Assembly: GCF_024721305.1 (NCBI RefSeq)
Contig: NZ_JAMXOD010000005.1
Span: 1 to 64,000, forward strand
Direction: 5' to 3'
DNA length: 64,000 nucleotides
Source: Aequitasia blattaphilus
GTDB lineage: Bacteria > Bacillota > Clostridia > Lachnospirales > Lachnospiraceae
The position numbers were made by a program, and so were the translations under genes. Below the pieces are notes generated by a model that was given only the letters and a program-made list of their open reading frames with translations, made no database searches and had not been told where the DNA came from. Of the stretch, positions 47,430 to 56,884 are shown in pieces. Position 1 is the first letter of the stretch, and each line of letters opens with the position of its first letter.

Positions 47430-47458
47430 AAAATAGCACTCTCTCCATATTTTGTCAA
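47430..47458 (-). promoter_or_regulatory. Sigma-A promoter of groESL with an extra CIRCE half-site
   Basis: Minus-strand TTGACA (47458-47453), 17-bp spacer, TATTTT (47435-47430). The spacer carries GAGAGTGCTA, another CIRCE half, at 47443-47434. The -35 overlaps the stop of the next gene upstream. Confidence 0.8.
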
Positions 47459-47757
47459 CAATTTTTGTAAAACCCTTTTTGTACTAAAAACAGAATAAAA
47501 TTTTTGTCTTTACTCCAAAACCGCTCTTCAATTTCCCCTTCACAAACTTGTATTTGACCTTCATCATTTACAACGCTGCACTCGTAAACGGCATCCAGGG
47601 AAAATAATGGCAATACCTCTTTCACTTCAATATACATCACTTCTTTTTTTTCATCATAGCTATAGACTTCACCATGGTATGTAGTGTCGTCAAAAAATCC
47701 CTCTTCCAGGATCATTTCCGTCATCCTTAAATCCACCGGCTGTCCTTCAAACATCAA
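47455..47757 (-). CDS. Conserved hypothetical protein, 100 residues
   Basis: I do not recognise this protein. It is acidic, soluble and mostly beta-strand in appearance (repeated patterns such as YHGEVYSYDEKKEVMYIEVKE), with cysteines near the C-terminus (GFYKNC). No signal or membrane segment. It lies between codY and groES in the same direction, 57 bp from the codY stop, after a terminator. AAAGGAG precedes the start. Its stop lies in the groES -35 element. Confidence 0.65.
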   Translation of the reverse strand: MMFEGQPVDLRMTEMILEEGFFDDTTYHGEVYSYDEKKEVMYIEVKEVLPLFSLDAVYECSVVNDEGQIQVCEGEIEERFWSKDKNFILFLVQKGFYKNC

Positions 47758-47765
47758 ATCAACTC

Positions 47766-47802
47766 CTTTAAAAAAGGGGCGTTGCTGTAAATAGCAATCC
47801 CC
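47766..47802 (-). terminator. Terminator of codY
   Basis: Minus-strand GGGGATTGCT pairs with AGCAACGCCCC around a short loop, followed by TTTTTT. Confidence 0.8.
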
Positions 47803-47813
47803 TAAATCTTTGA

Positions 47814-48593
47814 CTATCTTCGATCTGCCTTAATTTTTTCCAGCTCCACAAATGCGTGATCGTTCATAACCTTTATATACGTTCCCTTCATTCCTGAAGA
47901 CCGGGATTCAATCACACCTGCACTTTCAAACTTTCGAAGCGCATTCACAATAACAGACCTTGTAATTCCAACCCGATCTGCGATTTTACTTGCTACCAGA
48001 ATTCCTTCTGTACCCTTTAGTTCATCAAATATATGGATAATCGCTTCCAGTTCTGAATAAGAAAGTGTACTAATTGCTGATTGAACAATATGTTCTTTTC
48101 GATCCTCTTCTGCGCTCTCTTCATTCACTGAACGAAGCATTTCAAGACCGACGACGGTGGTTCCATACTCACTTAATATAATATCATCAATTGTATAGGT
48201 TTGATCTTTCTTATACAGGAAGAGAGTCCCTAAGCGTTCTCCTGCAATATTAATTGGTGTAATAATTGCGAAATAACCTGCTATCAAATCAGAACTAAAT
48301 CCAAGAGTTTCCAAATTCACATTTTCTTTTGTGGATAGCACGCTTAACAATCTTTCATTCAGAAGCTCATCAATATAACTTCCTACGTCGCTTCCGATGA
48401 ACTCATCGATGGTTGGTACAAGTTCAGACTGACTAATCCCCAGAACTTTTCCCTTTTTACTGACAACTAAAACATTAGAATGAAGTATCTCTGTCAGCAC
48501 CTTACAGATATCATTAAATACGACTTTGCTGGAATTGTTATTGTGTAATAATTTGTTTATTTTCCTGGTTTTGTCTAATAATTGCACACTCAT
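47814..48593 (-). CDS. codY: GTP- and isoleucine-sensing repressor CodY
   Basis: A 259-residue regulator with an N-terminal GAF domain (about 1-155, containing the branched-chain amino-acid pocket) and a C-terminal winged helix with the conserved ASKIADRVGITRSVIVNALRK (about 205-225). It represses nutrient-acquisition genes when GTP and branched-chain amino acids are plentiful. Here it follows topA, as in many Firmicutes. Confidence 0.97.
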   Translation of the reverse strand: MSVQLLDKTRKINKLLHNNNSSKVVFNDICKVLTEILHSNVLVVSKKGKVLGISQSELVPTIDEFIGSDVGSYIDELLNERLLSVLSTKENVNLETLGFSSDLIAGYFAIITPINIAGERLGTLFLYKKDQTYTIDDIILSEYGTTVVGLEMLRSVNEESAEEDRKEHIVQSAISTLSYSELEAIIHIFDELKGTEGILVASKIADRVGITRSVIVNALRKFESAGVIESRSSGMKGTYIKVMNDHAFVELEKIKADRR

Positions 48594-48670
48594 CTTTGTT
48601 CCTCCATCTCATGAATGTATATTATCATACAATTACTTAACATTCAATTTAATTTACAAAATATTTATAA

Positions 48671-50740
48671 TTATTGCGTTTTAGTCAGAATATGTCCACA
48701 TTGTTTATTTGTGCACATGAGTTTATTTCCCTTTTCTACCATATAGCTTCCACATACATCACATTTTGTTGTAGATGGCTTCTGCCATGACATAAATTCA
48801 CACTCTGGATTGTCTTCACACCCAAAATATTTCCTTCCCTTTTTGGTTTTTCGAATTACCACTTCTTTTCCACAAATCGGGCATGGAACACCAATTTTCT
48901 CCAGATAAGGTTTCGTATTTCTACACTCAGGAAATCCTGGACACGCCAGAAATTTACCGTGAGGACCGTATTTAATCACTAGATTTTTTCCGCAAAGTTC
49001 GCAGACTTCTTCCGTAACCTCATCTTCAATTTTCACTTCTTCCAGCTCTTCTTCTGCTGTTTTTACAGAGGCATCTAAATCCGGATAGAAGTTTTCAATA
49101 ATTGTTTTCCAACGTACTTTTCCTTCCTCTACACCGTCCAGAAGACTTTCCATGTTAGCCGTAAAATTCACATCAACAATCGATGGAAAAGAATGTTTCA
49201 TAATCCCATTTACTACTTCTCCAATTTCTGTGAGATAAATATTCTTTTTTTCCTTGGTTACATACCGTCTGGCAATTATCGTCGAAATTGTCGGAGCATA
49301 AGTACTGGGACGTCCAATCCCCAATTCTTCCAAAGTCTTAACCAAAGAAGCTTCTGTATAATGTGCCGGTGGTGATGTAAAATGCTGCTCCGTTTCAAAG
49401 TCTTCTTTTGTAAGTTTTGAATCCTTTGAAATATGATTTACCACCACATTGGAAATTTCCTTTTCCTCCTCTGCTTCCTGATAAACAGACTTAAATCCTT
49501 CGAAAACAATTTTCGAACTTGAAGCAGTAAATTTGTGTTCGCCCGCTCCAATACGCACAGACTTTGTTTCATATTTTGTAGGTTCCATACGGCTTGCAAC
49601 AAATCTTCTCCAAATCAGCTGATACAAACGAAACTGATCTCTTGATAAAGATTCTTTTACTGCAATTGGAGAGCGCGCTACGTCTGATGGACGTATCGCC
49701 TCATGAGCATCTTGTATGTTTTTCTTCTTGCTTTTGTTTTTATCTTCATCTGTTACGTATTCTTTACCATACTGAGCCGCAATGTAATCTCTTACGCTCT
49801 GATCGGCTTCCTCTGATACTCTCGTTGAATCGGTACGAAGATAGGTAATCAAACCCACGGTTCCATTCCCTTTAATATCAATACCTTCATAGAGCTGCTG
49901 TGCAACCCGCATTGTTTTTGCAGTTGCAAAATTTAATGCCTTTGCTGCCTCCTGTTGTAAGGTAGAGGTTGTAAATGGAAGTGGTGCTCTTTTAATACGT
50001 TCGGAGGTTTTCACTTCCTCTACAAGAAATTTCTTCCTGCCTATTTCTTTTAGAATCTCATCCAACTCCTCTTTGGAGCGAATCACTGCTTTTTTGCTTC
50101 CTTTACCGTAGTACTTTGCATTCAACAGTTTTTTTTCTTTTTCTACTTTTAAATTAACATCCAGAGACCAATACTCTTCCGGTATAAAACTATTTATTTC
50201 CTCTTCCCGGTCTGCGATAATGCGAAGGGTAACAGACTGAACACGACCTGCACTCAATCCTCTTTTCACCTTTGCCCACAAAAGGGGACTGATTTTATAT
50301 CCCACCACTCGGTCTAAAACTCTTCTTGCCTGTTGGGCATCTACCAAATTCATATCAAGAGCTCTCGGATTCTTAAGAGATGCTTTTACGGCATTTTTGG
50401 TAATCTCATTAAAGCTAATTCGATATACATCTTTATCTTCAATTTTTAAAGCCTTTGTCAGGTGCCAGGAAATTGCTTCTCCTTCCCGGTCAGGGTCAGT
50501 TGCGAGAAATATCTTGTCCGCTTTTTTTGCTTCCTTTCGAAGCTTCGCCAACAATTCTCCTTTCCCTCTGATTGTAATATATTTGGGTTCATAATCATTC
50601 TCTACATCAACACCCAGCTGACTTTTCGGCAAATCCCGAACGTGTCCATTGGATGCGGTAACTACATAGTTACTCCCCAAAAATTTTTTAATCGTCTTAA
50701 CCTTTGTTGGTGATTCTACGATTACTAAATAACGTGCCAT
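48671..50740 (-). CDS. topA: DNA topoisomerase I
   Basis: A 689-residue type IA topoisomerase. The Toprim domain (VIVESPTKVKTIKKFLG at the start, DPDREGEAISWHL near 110), active-site Tyr in GLITYLRTDSTR near 300, and three C-terminal four-cysteine zinc ribbons (CELCGK, CPICGKE, CDVCGSY). It relaxes negative supercoils. Upstream neighbours dprA and comM are the usual Firmicutes context. Confidence 0.98.
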   Translation of the reverse strand: MARYLVIVESPTKVKTIKKFLGSNYVVTASNGHVRDLPKSQLGVDVENDYEPKYITIRGKGELLAKLRKEAKKADKIFLATDPDREGEAISWHLTKALKIEDKDVYRISFNEITKNAVKASLKNPRALDMNLVDAQQARRVLDRVVGYKISPLLWAKVKRGLSAGRVQSVTLRIIADREEEINSFIPEEYWSLDVNLKVEKEKKLLNAKYYGKGSKKAVIRSKEELDEILKEIGRKKFLVEEVKTSERIKRAPLPFTTSTLQQEAAKALNFATAKTMRVAQQLYEGIDIKGNGTVGLITYLRTDSTRVSEEADQSVRDYIAAQYGKEYVTDEDKNKSKKKNIQDAHEAIRPSDVARSPIAVKESLSRDQFRLYQLIWRRFVASRMEPTKYETKSVRIGAGEHKFTASSSKIVFEGFKSVYQEAEEEKEISNVVVNHISKDSKLTKEDFETEQHFTSPPAHYTEASLVKTLEELGIGRPSTYAPTISTIIARRYVTKEKKNIYLTEIGEVVNGIMKHSFPSIVDVNFTANMESLLDGVEEGKVRWKTIIENFYPDLDASVKTAEEELEEVKIEDEVTEEVCELCGKNLVIKYGPHGKFLACPGFPECRNTKPYLEKIGVPCPICGKEVVIRKTKKGRKYFGCEDNPECEFMSWQKPSTTKCDVCGSYMVEKGNKLMCTNKQCGHILTKTQ

Positions 50741-50763
50741 TTAAAAACTCCTCTCAAGTACAT

Positions 50764-51849
50764 TTATATTTCTTTAATCTTCACATAATAATTCTTCGAT
50801 ATCTCTTTTACAATTCCCTCTAATTCGAGTTCAATCAACCCCTTTAAAACCTCTCCAATATCCAACTTCGTCACTTTTACTAATTCTTCGAGATTTTTGG
50901 GAAAGAAATCGAGACAACTATACAACAAAAATTCCGTCCTTTCAAGTGTTTTTTTATTTTGTTTACTATTTCCATCTGAAATTTTACCATTTATCTTCAT
51001 TTCTTCCATGAGTTTTTCTACGGACAAAAAGATATTTGCACCTTCTTGAATCAGGTTATTACACCCCTCACTTAAAGGACTTGTAATTGGTCCCGGCAAA
51101 GCATATACCTCTCTCCCTTGTTCCAATGCCATATCCGCCGTAATAAGGGAGCCGCTCCTCTTACGGGCTTCCACTACAAAAACAGAATCGCAGAGTCCAC
51201 TGATAATCCGATTTCGCGCCGGAAAATGGCTTTTGAAGGGTTTCGTATTAGGTGGGTACTCCGATAGAACTCCACCACATTTTATTAAGTCCGAATAGAT
51301 TCCTCTGTGTTCTCTGGGATAACAAATATCGACTCCACACCCCAGGATTCCATAGGTCAATCCACCTGCATTCAATGCTCCCCTATGAGCAATGCTGTCA
51401 ATTCCCCTTGCCATTCCGCTTACAATTGTCACCCCTGCTTTTCCTAGTGCCTCTGCCACTTCTAGCGCCACACCCTCTCCATAAGGAGTTGGTGCTCTGC
51501 TTCCTACAATCCCAACAGATACAGCCTCTAAATCCAAACTCCCTTTATAATAAAGGGCATAGGGAGGACTATAGATTTCTTTTAGCTTCTTGGGATAGTT
51601 CTTACTATAGTAGGGAAGGAAATTAATTTCCTTTTCATTCATCTCTTCATTAATCCTTTTTATATCTCTCTTTTTCTCGATTTTTAATACTTCTTTTTCA
51701 TTTTCAGTTAAAAAAGGAACCTTCTCAATTTGTGTTTCTTCTATATTATATACTTCTCGGGCAGAGCCCAATTTTTCCCTTAACAGTTTTTTCTTTTTTC
51801 CACCTAAATGACGAATTCCCGCAAGCCAGATTTCATATTCTTCACTCAT
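50764..51849 (-). CDS. dprA: DNA-processing protein DprA
   Basis: About 361 residues from ATG 51849, preceded by AAGGAG. A SAM-like N-terminal segment, the Rossmann domain with VGSRAPTPYG near 115 and GCGVDICYPREH, then a C-terminal winged helix (about 300-361). It loads RecA onto incoming single-stranded DNA during transformation. Starts 19 bp after comM. Confidence 0.96.
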   Translation of the reverse strand: MSEEYEIWLAGIRHLGGKKKKLLREKLGSAREVYNIEETQIEKVPFLTENEKEVLKIEKKRDIKRINEEMNEKEINFLPYYSKNYPKKLKEIYSPPYALYYKGSLDLEAVSVGIVGSRAPTPYGEGVALEVAEALGKAGVTIVSGMARGIDSIAHRGALNAGGLTYGILGCGVDICYPREHRGIYSDLIKCGGVLSEYPPNTKPFKSHFPARNRIISGLCDSVFVVEARKRSGSLITADMALEQGREVYALPGPITSPLSEGCNNLIQEGANIFLSVEKLMEEMKINGKISDGNSKQNKKTLERTEFLLYSCLDFFPKNLEELVKVTKLDIGEVLKGLIELELEGIVKEISKNYYVKIKEI

Positions 51850-51868
51850 AACACTGACTTCTCCTTTC

Positions 51869-53365
51869 CTACCTGATGCGGTATCCCAAGGCTTCTTTAA
51901 GATGTCTGGATTCAACTTCTTTTTGTCCCTCCATATCTGCAATCGTCCGAGCCACCTTTAAGACTTTATGATAACTCCGAGCTGTTAATCCCAGTCGCAA
52001 AAAAGCTTTTTCCATTAAGGGTTTATCTTCAGGCTGAAGGTTGATATATTTTTTGATTTGACTGATATTCATTTCTCCATTTACTCCTATGTTTTCCTTC
52101 TCAAACCGTCTCTCCTGAATTTTTCTTGTTTTTACTACACGCTCTTGTATGTCTTTTGAACTCTCTGCCTGTTTTTCCGATTGAATTTCTTCAAAAGTGA
52201 TTTTCGGTGTCTCAATACACAAATCAATGCGATCCAAAAGAGGCTTGGAAATTCTGGCCTGATATTGCTCTCTTTCATAAGCATTACAACTGCATCTCTC
52301 TACATCTGGATAATACCCGCAGGGGCAAGGATTACATGCTCCCACAAGAATGAATTCAGCCGGAAAATGATACACTGTCTGTCTTCTTAAAATGCTAATT
52401 GACCGGTCATCCATTGGTTCTCGCAGAGCTTCTAATACTCCCCTTTTAAACTCAGATAATTCATCAAGAAAAAGTACGCCTTTATGGGATAGCGTAATTT
52501 CTCCCGGGCTAGGAGTCATTCCTCCCCCAATCAGCCCCGCTTTTGTCACATTATGATGCACTTTTCGGAAAGGACGCTCCTGAATAAGAGGTGCCATTGG
52601 ATTAATTAGTTTTGCAAGACTATAAATCTTTGTCACCTCTAGCATTTCCTCCTGATTCATAGGTGGAAGTATCCCCGGAACTCCTCTGGAAATCAGGGTT
52701 TTTCCGCTTCCCGGCGGTCCAATCATTAAAATATTGTGACCACCACTTACTGCAATTTCCATTGCCCGTTTCGCCCCCTCCTGTCCCTTTATCTCCCCGA
52801 AATCAACCGTGGATTTTCGCGTATTTCCTTTGATTTTCCTTTCTCTTCCAGTCTTCAATCGGGGGGTATTTTCCATAATAATCTCAGATAAAAATTCAAC
52901 AGGCACTATCTCGACACCTTTTACCAGTGCCGCCTCACGATAATTTTCACTTGGAATAACATACTTCTTGATACCCTTCTTTTTTCCTTCCATTACAATG
53001 GATAAAATTCCTGGGATTCCATTCACTTTACCATCCAAACTTAATTCCCCTGCATAAAGGGTTTTCTCTTCTTTCTTCACCTGCTCCATAGCCTGTAAAA
53101 TTCCAATGGCAACAGGAAGATCAAAGGAACTCCCTCTTTTACGTATTGTTCCTGGTGACAAGTTTGCTACCACATGCTTTGCCGGCATATATATGCCCGT
53201 ATTTCGCAGCGCAGTACGTACTCTTTTGGTCGCTTCCTTTACCTCTGATGAAAGGCAACCAATGATTTCAAATAGCGGAAGCCCATTGCTAATATCTACC
53301 TCCACCTGCACTAAATGAACCTGCATTCCATCAATACAAGCAGAAAGCACTTTGCCAAATGCCAT
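51869..53365 (-). CDS. comM: ComM/YifB-family Mg-chelatase-like AAA+ ATPase
   Basis: About 498 residues from ATG 53365. N-terminal Lon-substrate-like domain (about 1-170), AAA+ core with Walker A GPPGSGKT near 215 and Walker B LFLDELSEF, zinc-like CNPCPCGYYPD and CSCN cysteines, and a C-terminal Mg-chelatase domain. ComM is a helicase that promotes branch migration in transformation. Forms an operon with dprA and topA. Confidence 0.95.
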   Translation of the reverse strand: MAFGKVLSACIDGMQVHLVQVEVDISNGLPLFEIIGCLSSEVKEATKRVRTALRNTGIYMPAKHVVANLSPGTIRKRGSSFDLPVAIGILQAMEQVKKEEKTLYAGELSLDGKVNGIPGILSIVMEGKKKGIKKYVIPSENYREAALVKGVEIVPVEFLSEIIMENTPRLKTGRERKIKGNTRKSTVDFGEIKGQEGAKRAMEIAVSGGHNILMIGPPGSGKTLISRGVPGILPPMNQEEMLEVTKIYSLAKLINPMAPLIQERPFRKVHHNVTKAGLIGGGMTPSPGEITLSHKGVLFLDELSEFKRGVLEALREPMDDRSISILRRQTVYHFPAEFILVGACNPCPCGYYPDVERCSCNAYEREQYQARISKPLLDRIDLCIETPKITFEEIQSEKQAESSKDIQERVVKTRKIQERRFEKENIGVNGEMNISQIKKYINLQPEDKPLMEKAFLRLGLTARSYHKVLKVARTIADMEGQKEVESRHLKEALGYRIR

Positions 53366-53538
53366 AGCACACCTTCTTTCTTTTTTTATTTGTTGGGATA
53401 ATTGGTGAAACACCAAAGAATTGTTCTCTCAGATAAGTTTTATCATCATAGCTCACTTATTTTTCACTGTCAATAATAAAAAGCTTTGCGAAACCACTTT
53501 AAATATAGTATATATAGACTAGGGGGGATTCAATCGCA

Positions 53539-54798
53539 ATGAATAGTAAACTCAAAAAGACCTTTTTATTAGCATTATTGTCTATATTTAGCGGGCTCAT
53601 TAGTATGCGCTTTTTTGACAGTGATTTCCAGATCTCTGTCTCTGTCATTTTAATTCTTATTTTTATTTATACCATGCAGCCACTTTACAATTTTTTACTC
53701 TTTGCATTAACCGGAATAGGCCTGTTTTTTCTGCGCATAATCGTTCATCTTGTCTTTTATAGCCAAGATGCTTTTTCCTGTTGGGCTTATGTCCCGGAAA
53801 TATTCTTTTACCTCACCTACGGAATTCTTTTTGTTCTGTTTCACCGGCTGCAAAAAGAACGGAAAGCTCCCTCTCTTTTTGCTTTTCTACCTATCATTTT
53901 TATTGATTATGGAGCAAACAGTATAGAGCTTTTAATCCGTATGGGAAGTAACATGTTTAATCGTGAAACACATTTAGGTATTTTATTTGTCGCTTTTTTG
54001 CGGACCTTTGTATCAATCTCTGTTTTAAAGCTAATCGAATATTATAAAATTCTTTTGTTAAAACAAGAACATGAGGATAGATATAAGCGAATTTTAATTT
54101 TTATTGCCCGGCTGAATGAGGAGCTGGTTTGGCTCAAAAAAAACACGGAACTCATCGAACATACCATGTCAACTTCTTACCAGCTTTATGAAACCTTAAA
54201 AACCACAGACAAAGATAATAAACTTGCTGCCATGGCTCTTAGTGTAAGCAAAGATATCCATGAAATCAAAAAGGAATATTTATTGATATTACGTGGTCTT
54301 TCCGTCGTGTTGAAGACAGAAGAAGAGGCTGATGGCATGTATATTAAAGACATCCTGTTTCTTATCAAGGACAGTGTTAAGACCTTCGCTGATGAGCTTA
54401 ACAAAGAGCTTATTGTGACTTTAAATATAGAAGAAAATTTCTATACAAGTAAACATTATCTTCTTCTTTCCGTCTTTCGGAATCTGCTGGTTAATGCCCT
54501 GGAGGCTGCACCTGGAAAAATCGTCACAATGCATGTTGAAGAGCACATGGAAAATGGCTTTTATACCTTTCGTGTTTCTGATGATGGAATTGGTATTCCG
54601 GCAGACACTATTGATGCTATTTTCCTGCCGGGATTTTCTACAAAGATAAATTATGCAACTGGGGAAGTGAATCGTGGACTGGGTCTGTCTCTCGTCCAAG
54701 ATATGATTGAAAAAGATTTCAAAGGAGAAATCAAAGTAAAAAGTGATTCCAATGGAACCGAATTTTTTGTTTCTTTAGATGTTGGGGAGGTTGTTTAA
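53539..54798 (+). CDS. GlnK-like membrane histidine kinase
   Basis: A 419-residue kinase with about six N-terminal membrane segments (to about residue 175), a coiled region, and a C-terminal HATPase domain: N-box FRNLLVNALEAAPGK near 310, DDGIGIP near 350, RGLGLSLVQDMIEKDF near 375. The phospho-acceptor His is unclear, possibly DIHEIKKEYL. Its partner regulator starts at the next base. The pair resembles the Bacillus GlnK-GlnL (YcbA-YcbB) system, which responds to glutamine. Confidence 0.85.
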   Translation: MNSKLKKTFLLALLSIFSGLISMRFFDSDFQISVSVILILIFIYTMQPLYNFLLFALTGIGLFFLRIIVHLVFYSQDAFSCWAYVPEIFFYLTYGILFVLFHRLQKERKAPSLFAFLPIIFIDYGANSIELLIRMGSNMFNRETHLGILFVAFLRTFVSISVLKLIEYYKILLLKQEHEDRYKRILIFIARLNEELVWLKKNTELIEHTMSTSYQLYETLKTTDKDNKLAAMALSVSKDIHEIKKEYLLILRGLSVVLKTEEEADGMYIKDILFLIKDSVKTFADELNKELIVTLNIEENFYTSKHYLLLSVFRNLLVNALEAAPGKIVTMHVEEHMENGFYTFRVSDDGIGIPADTIDAIFLPGFSTKINYATGEVNRGLGLSLVQDMIEKDFKGEIKVKSDSNGTEFFVSLDVGEVV

Positions 54799-55647
54799 AT
54801 GAAATTTTATTTGTTAGATGATGATAAAAATGTATTATTTTTGCTGAAACAGATTATTATCAGCAGGAAGTTAGGGAGTGTTGTTGGGACCAGTGTTTCT
54901 CCTGTAGATGCTCTCGAAGATATTCGTGAAATAGATCCTGACATCGTCTTCGTGGATTTATTAATGCCTGAAATGGACGGTATTACTTTTATCAAAAAAA
55001 TGAAAGAGGAACGTCTTTCTCCTTCTATTATTATGCTTTCTCAAGTTTCTTCTAAGGATATGATTGCCAAGGCGTATGAACAAGGTATTGAGTTTTTCAT
55101 TCAAAAACCGATCAATGCAGTTGAAGTAGAGGCGGTGATTCAAAATATCGGTAAAAACATTACGATTATGGATACCTATAAAAAAATGAAGGGGCTCTTT
55201 GATTCCGGCATTAATATCTCCGCTCCCGTTACACGCGAGAATCAAGATACCGAAATTTCCGATTACTTAAAAGGGATTTTGCAAAAATTAGGAATTTTTG
55301 GTGACGTTGGAAGCAAAGATATTCAGGAAATTGTCTACTACCTATTAAAAAACAATCTTACTCTTGGGGAAATTCCTTTAAACGAGGTCTGTAAAATTTT
55401 AAGTGATTCTCCCAAATCTATGGAGCAGCGAATCCGAAGAGCTGCTACAAATGGCATGATTAATTTAGCTCATTTGGGCCTTGAGGATTATTCCAATGAA
55501 TATTTTATTGAATATGCCAGTACCCTCTTTAGCTTTGAACAGATTCGAAAGGAAATGGACTTTATCAAAGGAATAAGTACTACAAGAGGGAATGTGAAAA
55601 TCAGGAACTTCATCAATTCTTTAGTGCTTTATTGCCAAAATTTTTAA
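54799..55647 (+). CDS. GlnL/YcbB-like response regulator
   Basis: A 282-residue protein with a receiver domain (LDDDKNVLFLL, phospho-acceptor Asp in IVFVDLLMPEMDG near 53, Lys in IQKPINA) and a C-terminal YcbB-type DNA-binding domain (about 150-275, including SPKSMEQRIRRAATNGMINLA, given as 207-227). Starts directly after the kinase stop. Likely binds the TTTTG(T/A) repeats just downstream. Confidence 0.87.
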   Translation: MKFYLLDDDKNVLFLLKQIIISRKLGSVVGTSVSPVDALEDIREIDPDIVFVDLLMPEMDGITFIKKMKEERLSPSIIMLSQVSSKDMIAKAYEQGIEFFIQKPINAVEVEAVIQNIGKNITIMDTYKKMKGLFDSGINISAPVTRENQDTEISDYLKGILQKLGIFGDVGSKDIQEIVYYLLKNNLTLGEIPLNEVCKILSDSPKSMEQRIRRAATNGMINLAHLGLEDYSNEYFIEYASTLFSFEQIRKEMDFIKGISTTRGNVKIRNFINSLVLYCQNF

Positions 55648-55661
55648 TTATTCCCGTCTTG

Positions 55662-55687
55662 TTTTGTAGTTTTTTGAAACTTTTTGA
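55662..55687 (+). promoter_or_regulatory. Triple TTTTG(T/A) repeat, candidate GlnL-type site
   Basis: TTTTGT (55662), TTTTGA (55672) and TTTTGA (55682) occur with exact 10-bp spacing. The known Bacillus GlnL box is TTTTGT-N4-TTTTGT, the same spacing. It lies between the regulator stop and the PfoR-like gene, 56 bp before its start. Confidence 0.7.
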
Positions 55688-55742
55688 AACTCCGGATATA
55701 TGATGTACTACATAACATTGGTATGTCGAAAGGAGTAGTTTT

Positions 55743-56792
55743 ATGTTAACTATCGTATCTGGAGTAGGTTTGTTACTATTGGCACTTTCTGCATTTTCAC
55801 TTTTCAGCTTAAAAATGCCGAAAGGCCAGCTGGCCATGAGTGGTATGGCAAATGCTGCCGTTGCAACTTTTCTTGTTGAAGCGGTGCATAAATATATTTC
55901 TGGTGATTTGCTGGGAATCAAATTCTTTCAGGAACTAGGCGCAACCAGCGGCAGTTTGGGTGGTGTCGCAGCTGCAATCTTAGTTCCCATTTCTATGGGG
56001 GCAAATCCCGTATTGGCCGTTGTTGCAGGTGTTGCAGTTGGGGGCTATGGCATTTTGCCTGGATTTATTGCAGGATACGTCGTAGGATTTTTAGCACCTC
56101 TGATTGAGAAAAAGCTACCAACAGGCCTGGATATTATTGGCGGCGCTTTACTAATCGCACCAATTGCCCGTTTAATTGTTATCTTTGTAAATCCAGGTGT
56201 GGATGTGGTCCTTGCCCAAATTGGTACAACGATTACTGCAGCAACGGAACAATCTCCTCTTGTAATGGGATTATTATTAGGAGGTATCATGAAGATGATT
56301 TGTACCTCTCCCCTTAGTTCAATGGCTCTTACAGCCATGCTTGGTCTGGATGGCCTTGCTATGGGAATTGCAGCAATTGCCTGTGTCGGTGGTTCCTTTA
56401 CAAATGGTATGATTTTCCATCGTTTAAAGCTTGGAGATAAGAGCAATACCCTTGCAGTCATGCTTGAGCCTTTAACACAAGCGGATATTATTACATCCAA
56501 TCCAATTCCAATTTATGCTTCCAATTTCTTTGGCGGCGGACTTTCTGGTATGGCGGCAGCTGGTCTTGGAATTATTAACAATGCACCAGGTACAGCTTCT
56601 CCAATCCCTGGCCTTTTAGCTCCCTTTGCTTTCAACCCTCCGGTTAAAGTATTAATAGCTATTGGCTTGGCTGTTCTCGGCGGTCTTTTGGCTGGTTTTG
56701 TAGGAAGCCTGGTATTCAAAAATTATAAAAAGCCTGCCGATAGAACTGCAGCACATCATGACGTTCCTATGGATCATGCAGGAGTCGCATAA
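55743..56792 (+). CDS. PfoR-like PTS EIIC-type membrane protein
   Basis: A 349-residue protein with about nine to ten membrane segments and the COG3641/PTS_EIIC_2 pattern (GVAAAILVPISMGANPVLAVVAGVAVGGYG, described as residues 77-107; SPLSSMALTAMLGL; GGSFTNGMIFHRLKLGD). It lacks EIIA/EIIB domains and no such genes are adjacent, so it may be a non-PTS transporter. Relatives include Clostridium perfringens PfoR. AAAGGAG precedes ATG 55743. Confidence 0.87.
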   Translation: MLTIVSGVGLLLLALSAFSLFSLKMPKGQLAMSGMANAAVATFLVEAVHKYISGDLLGIKFFQELGATSGSLGGVAAAILVPISMGANPVLAVVAGVAVGGYGILPGFIAGYVVGFLAPLIEKKLPTGLDIIGGALLIAPIARLIVIFVNPGVDVVLAQIGTTITAATEQSPLVMGLLLGGIMKMICTSPLSSMALTAMLGLDGLAMGIAAIACVGGSFTNGMIFHRLKLGDKSNTLAVMLEPLTQADIITSNPIPIYASNFFGGGLSGMAAAGLGIINNAPGTASPIPGLLAPFAFNPPVKVLIAIGLAVLGGLLAGFVGSLVFKNYKKPADRTAAHHDVPMDHAGVA

Positions 56793-56800
56793 AAATTCAT

Positions 56801-56836
56801 AAAAATCGCCCAGGCCATGAGGTCTGAGCGATTTTT
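56801..56836 (+). terminator. Terminator of the PfoR-like gene
   Basis: AAAAATCGC-c-CAG pairs with CTG-a-GCGATTTTT; T-run follows on the plus strand. Confidence 0.85.
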
Positions 56837-56884
56837 GGGGTATAATTAATTATGCGAACATCTGGTAATCATTTTTTGTATTCG

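Noticed and set aside
56045-56500. Open frame of 151 codons antisense to the PfoR-like gene
   Set aside because: It is a mirror of a hydrophobic, GC-biased coding region; no start signal and no recognisable domain.
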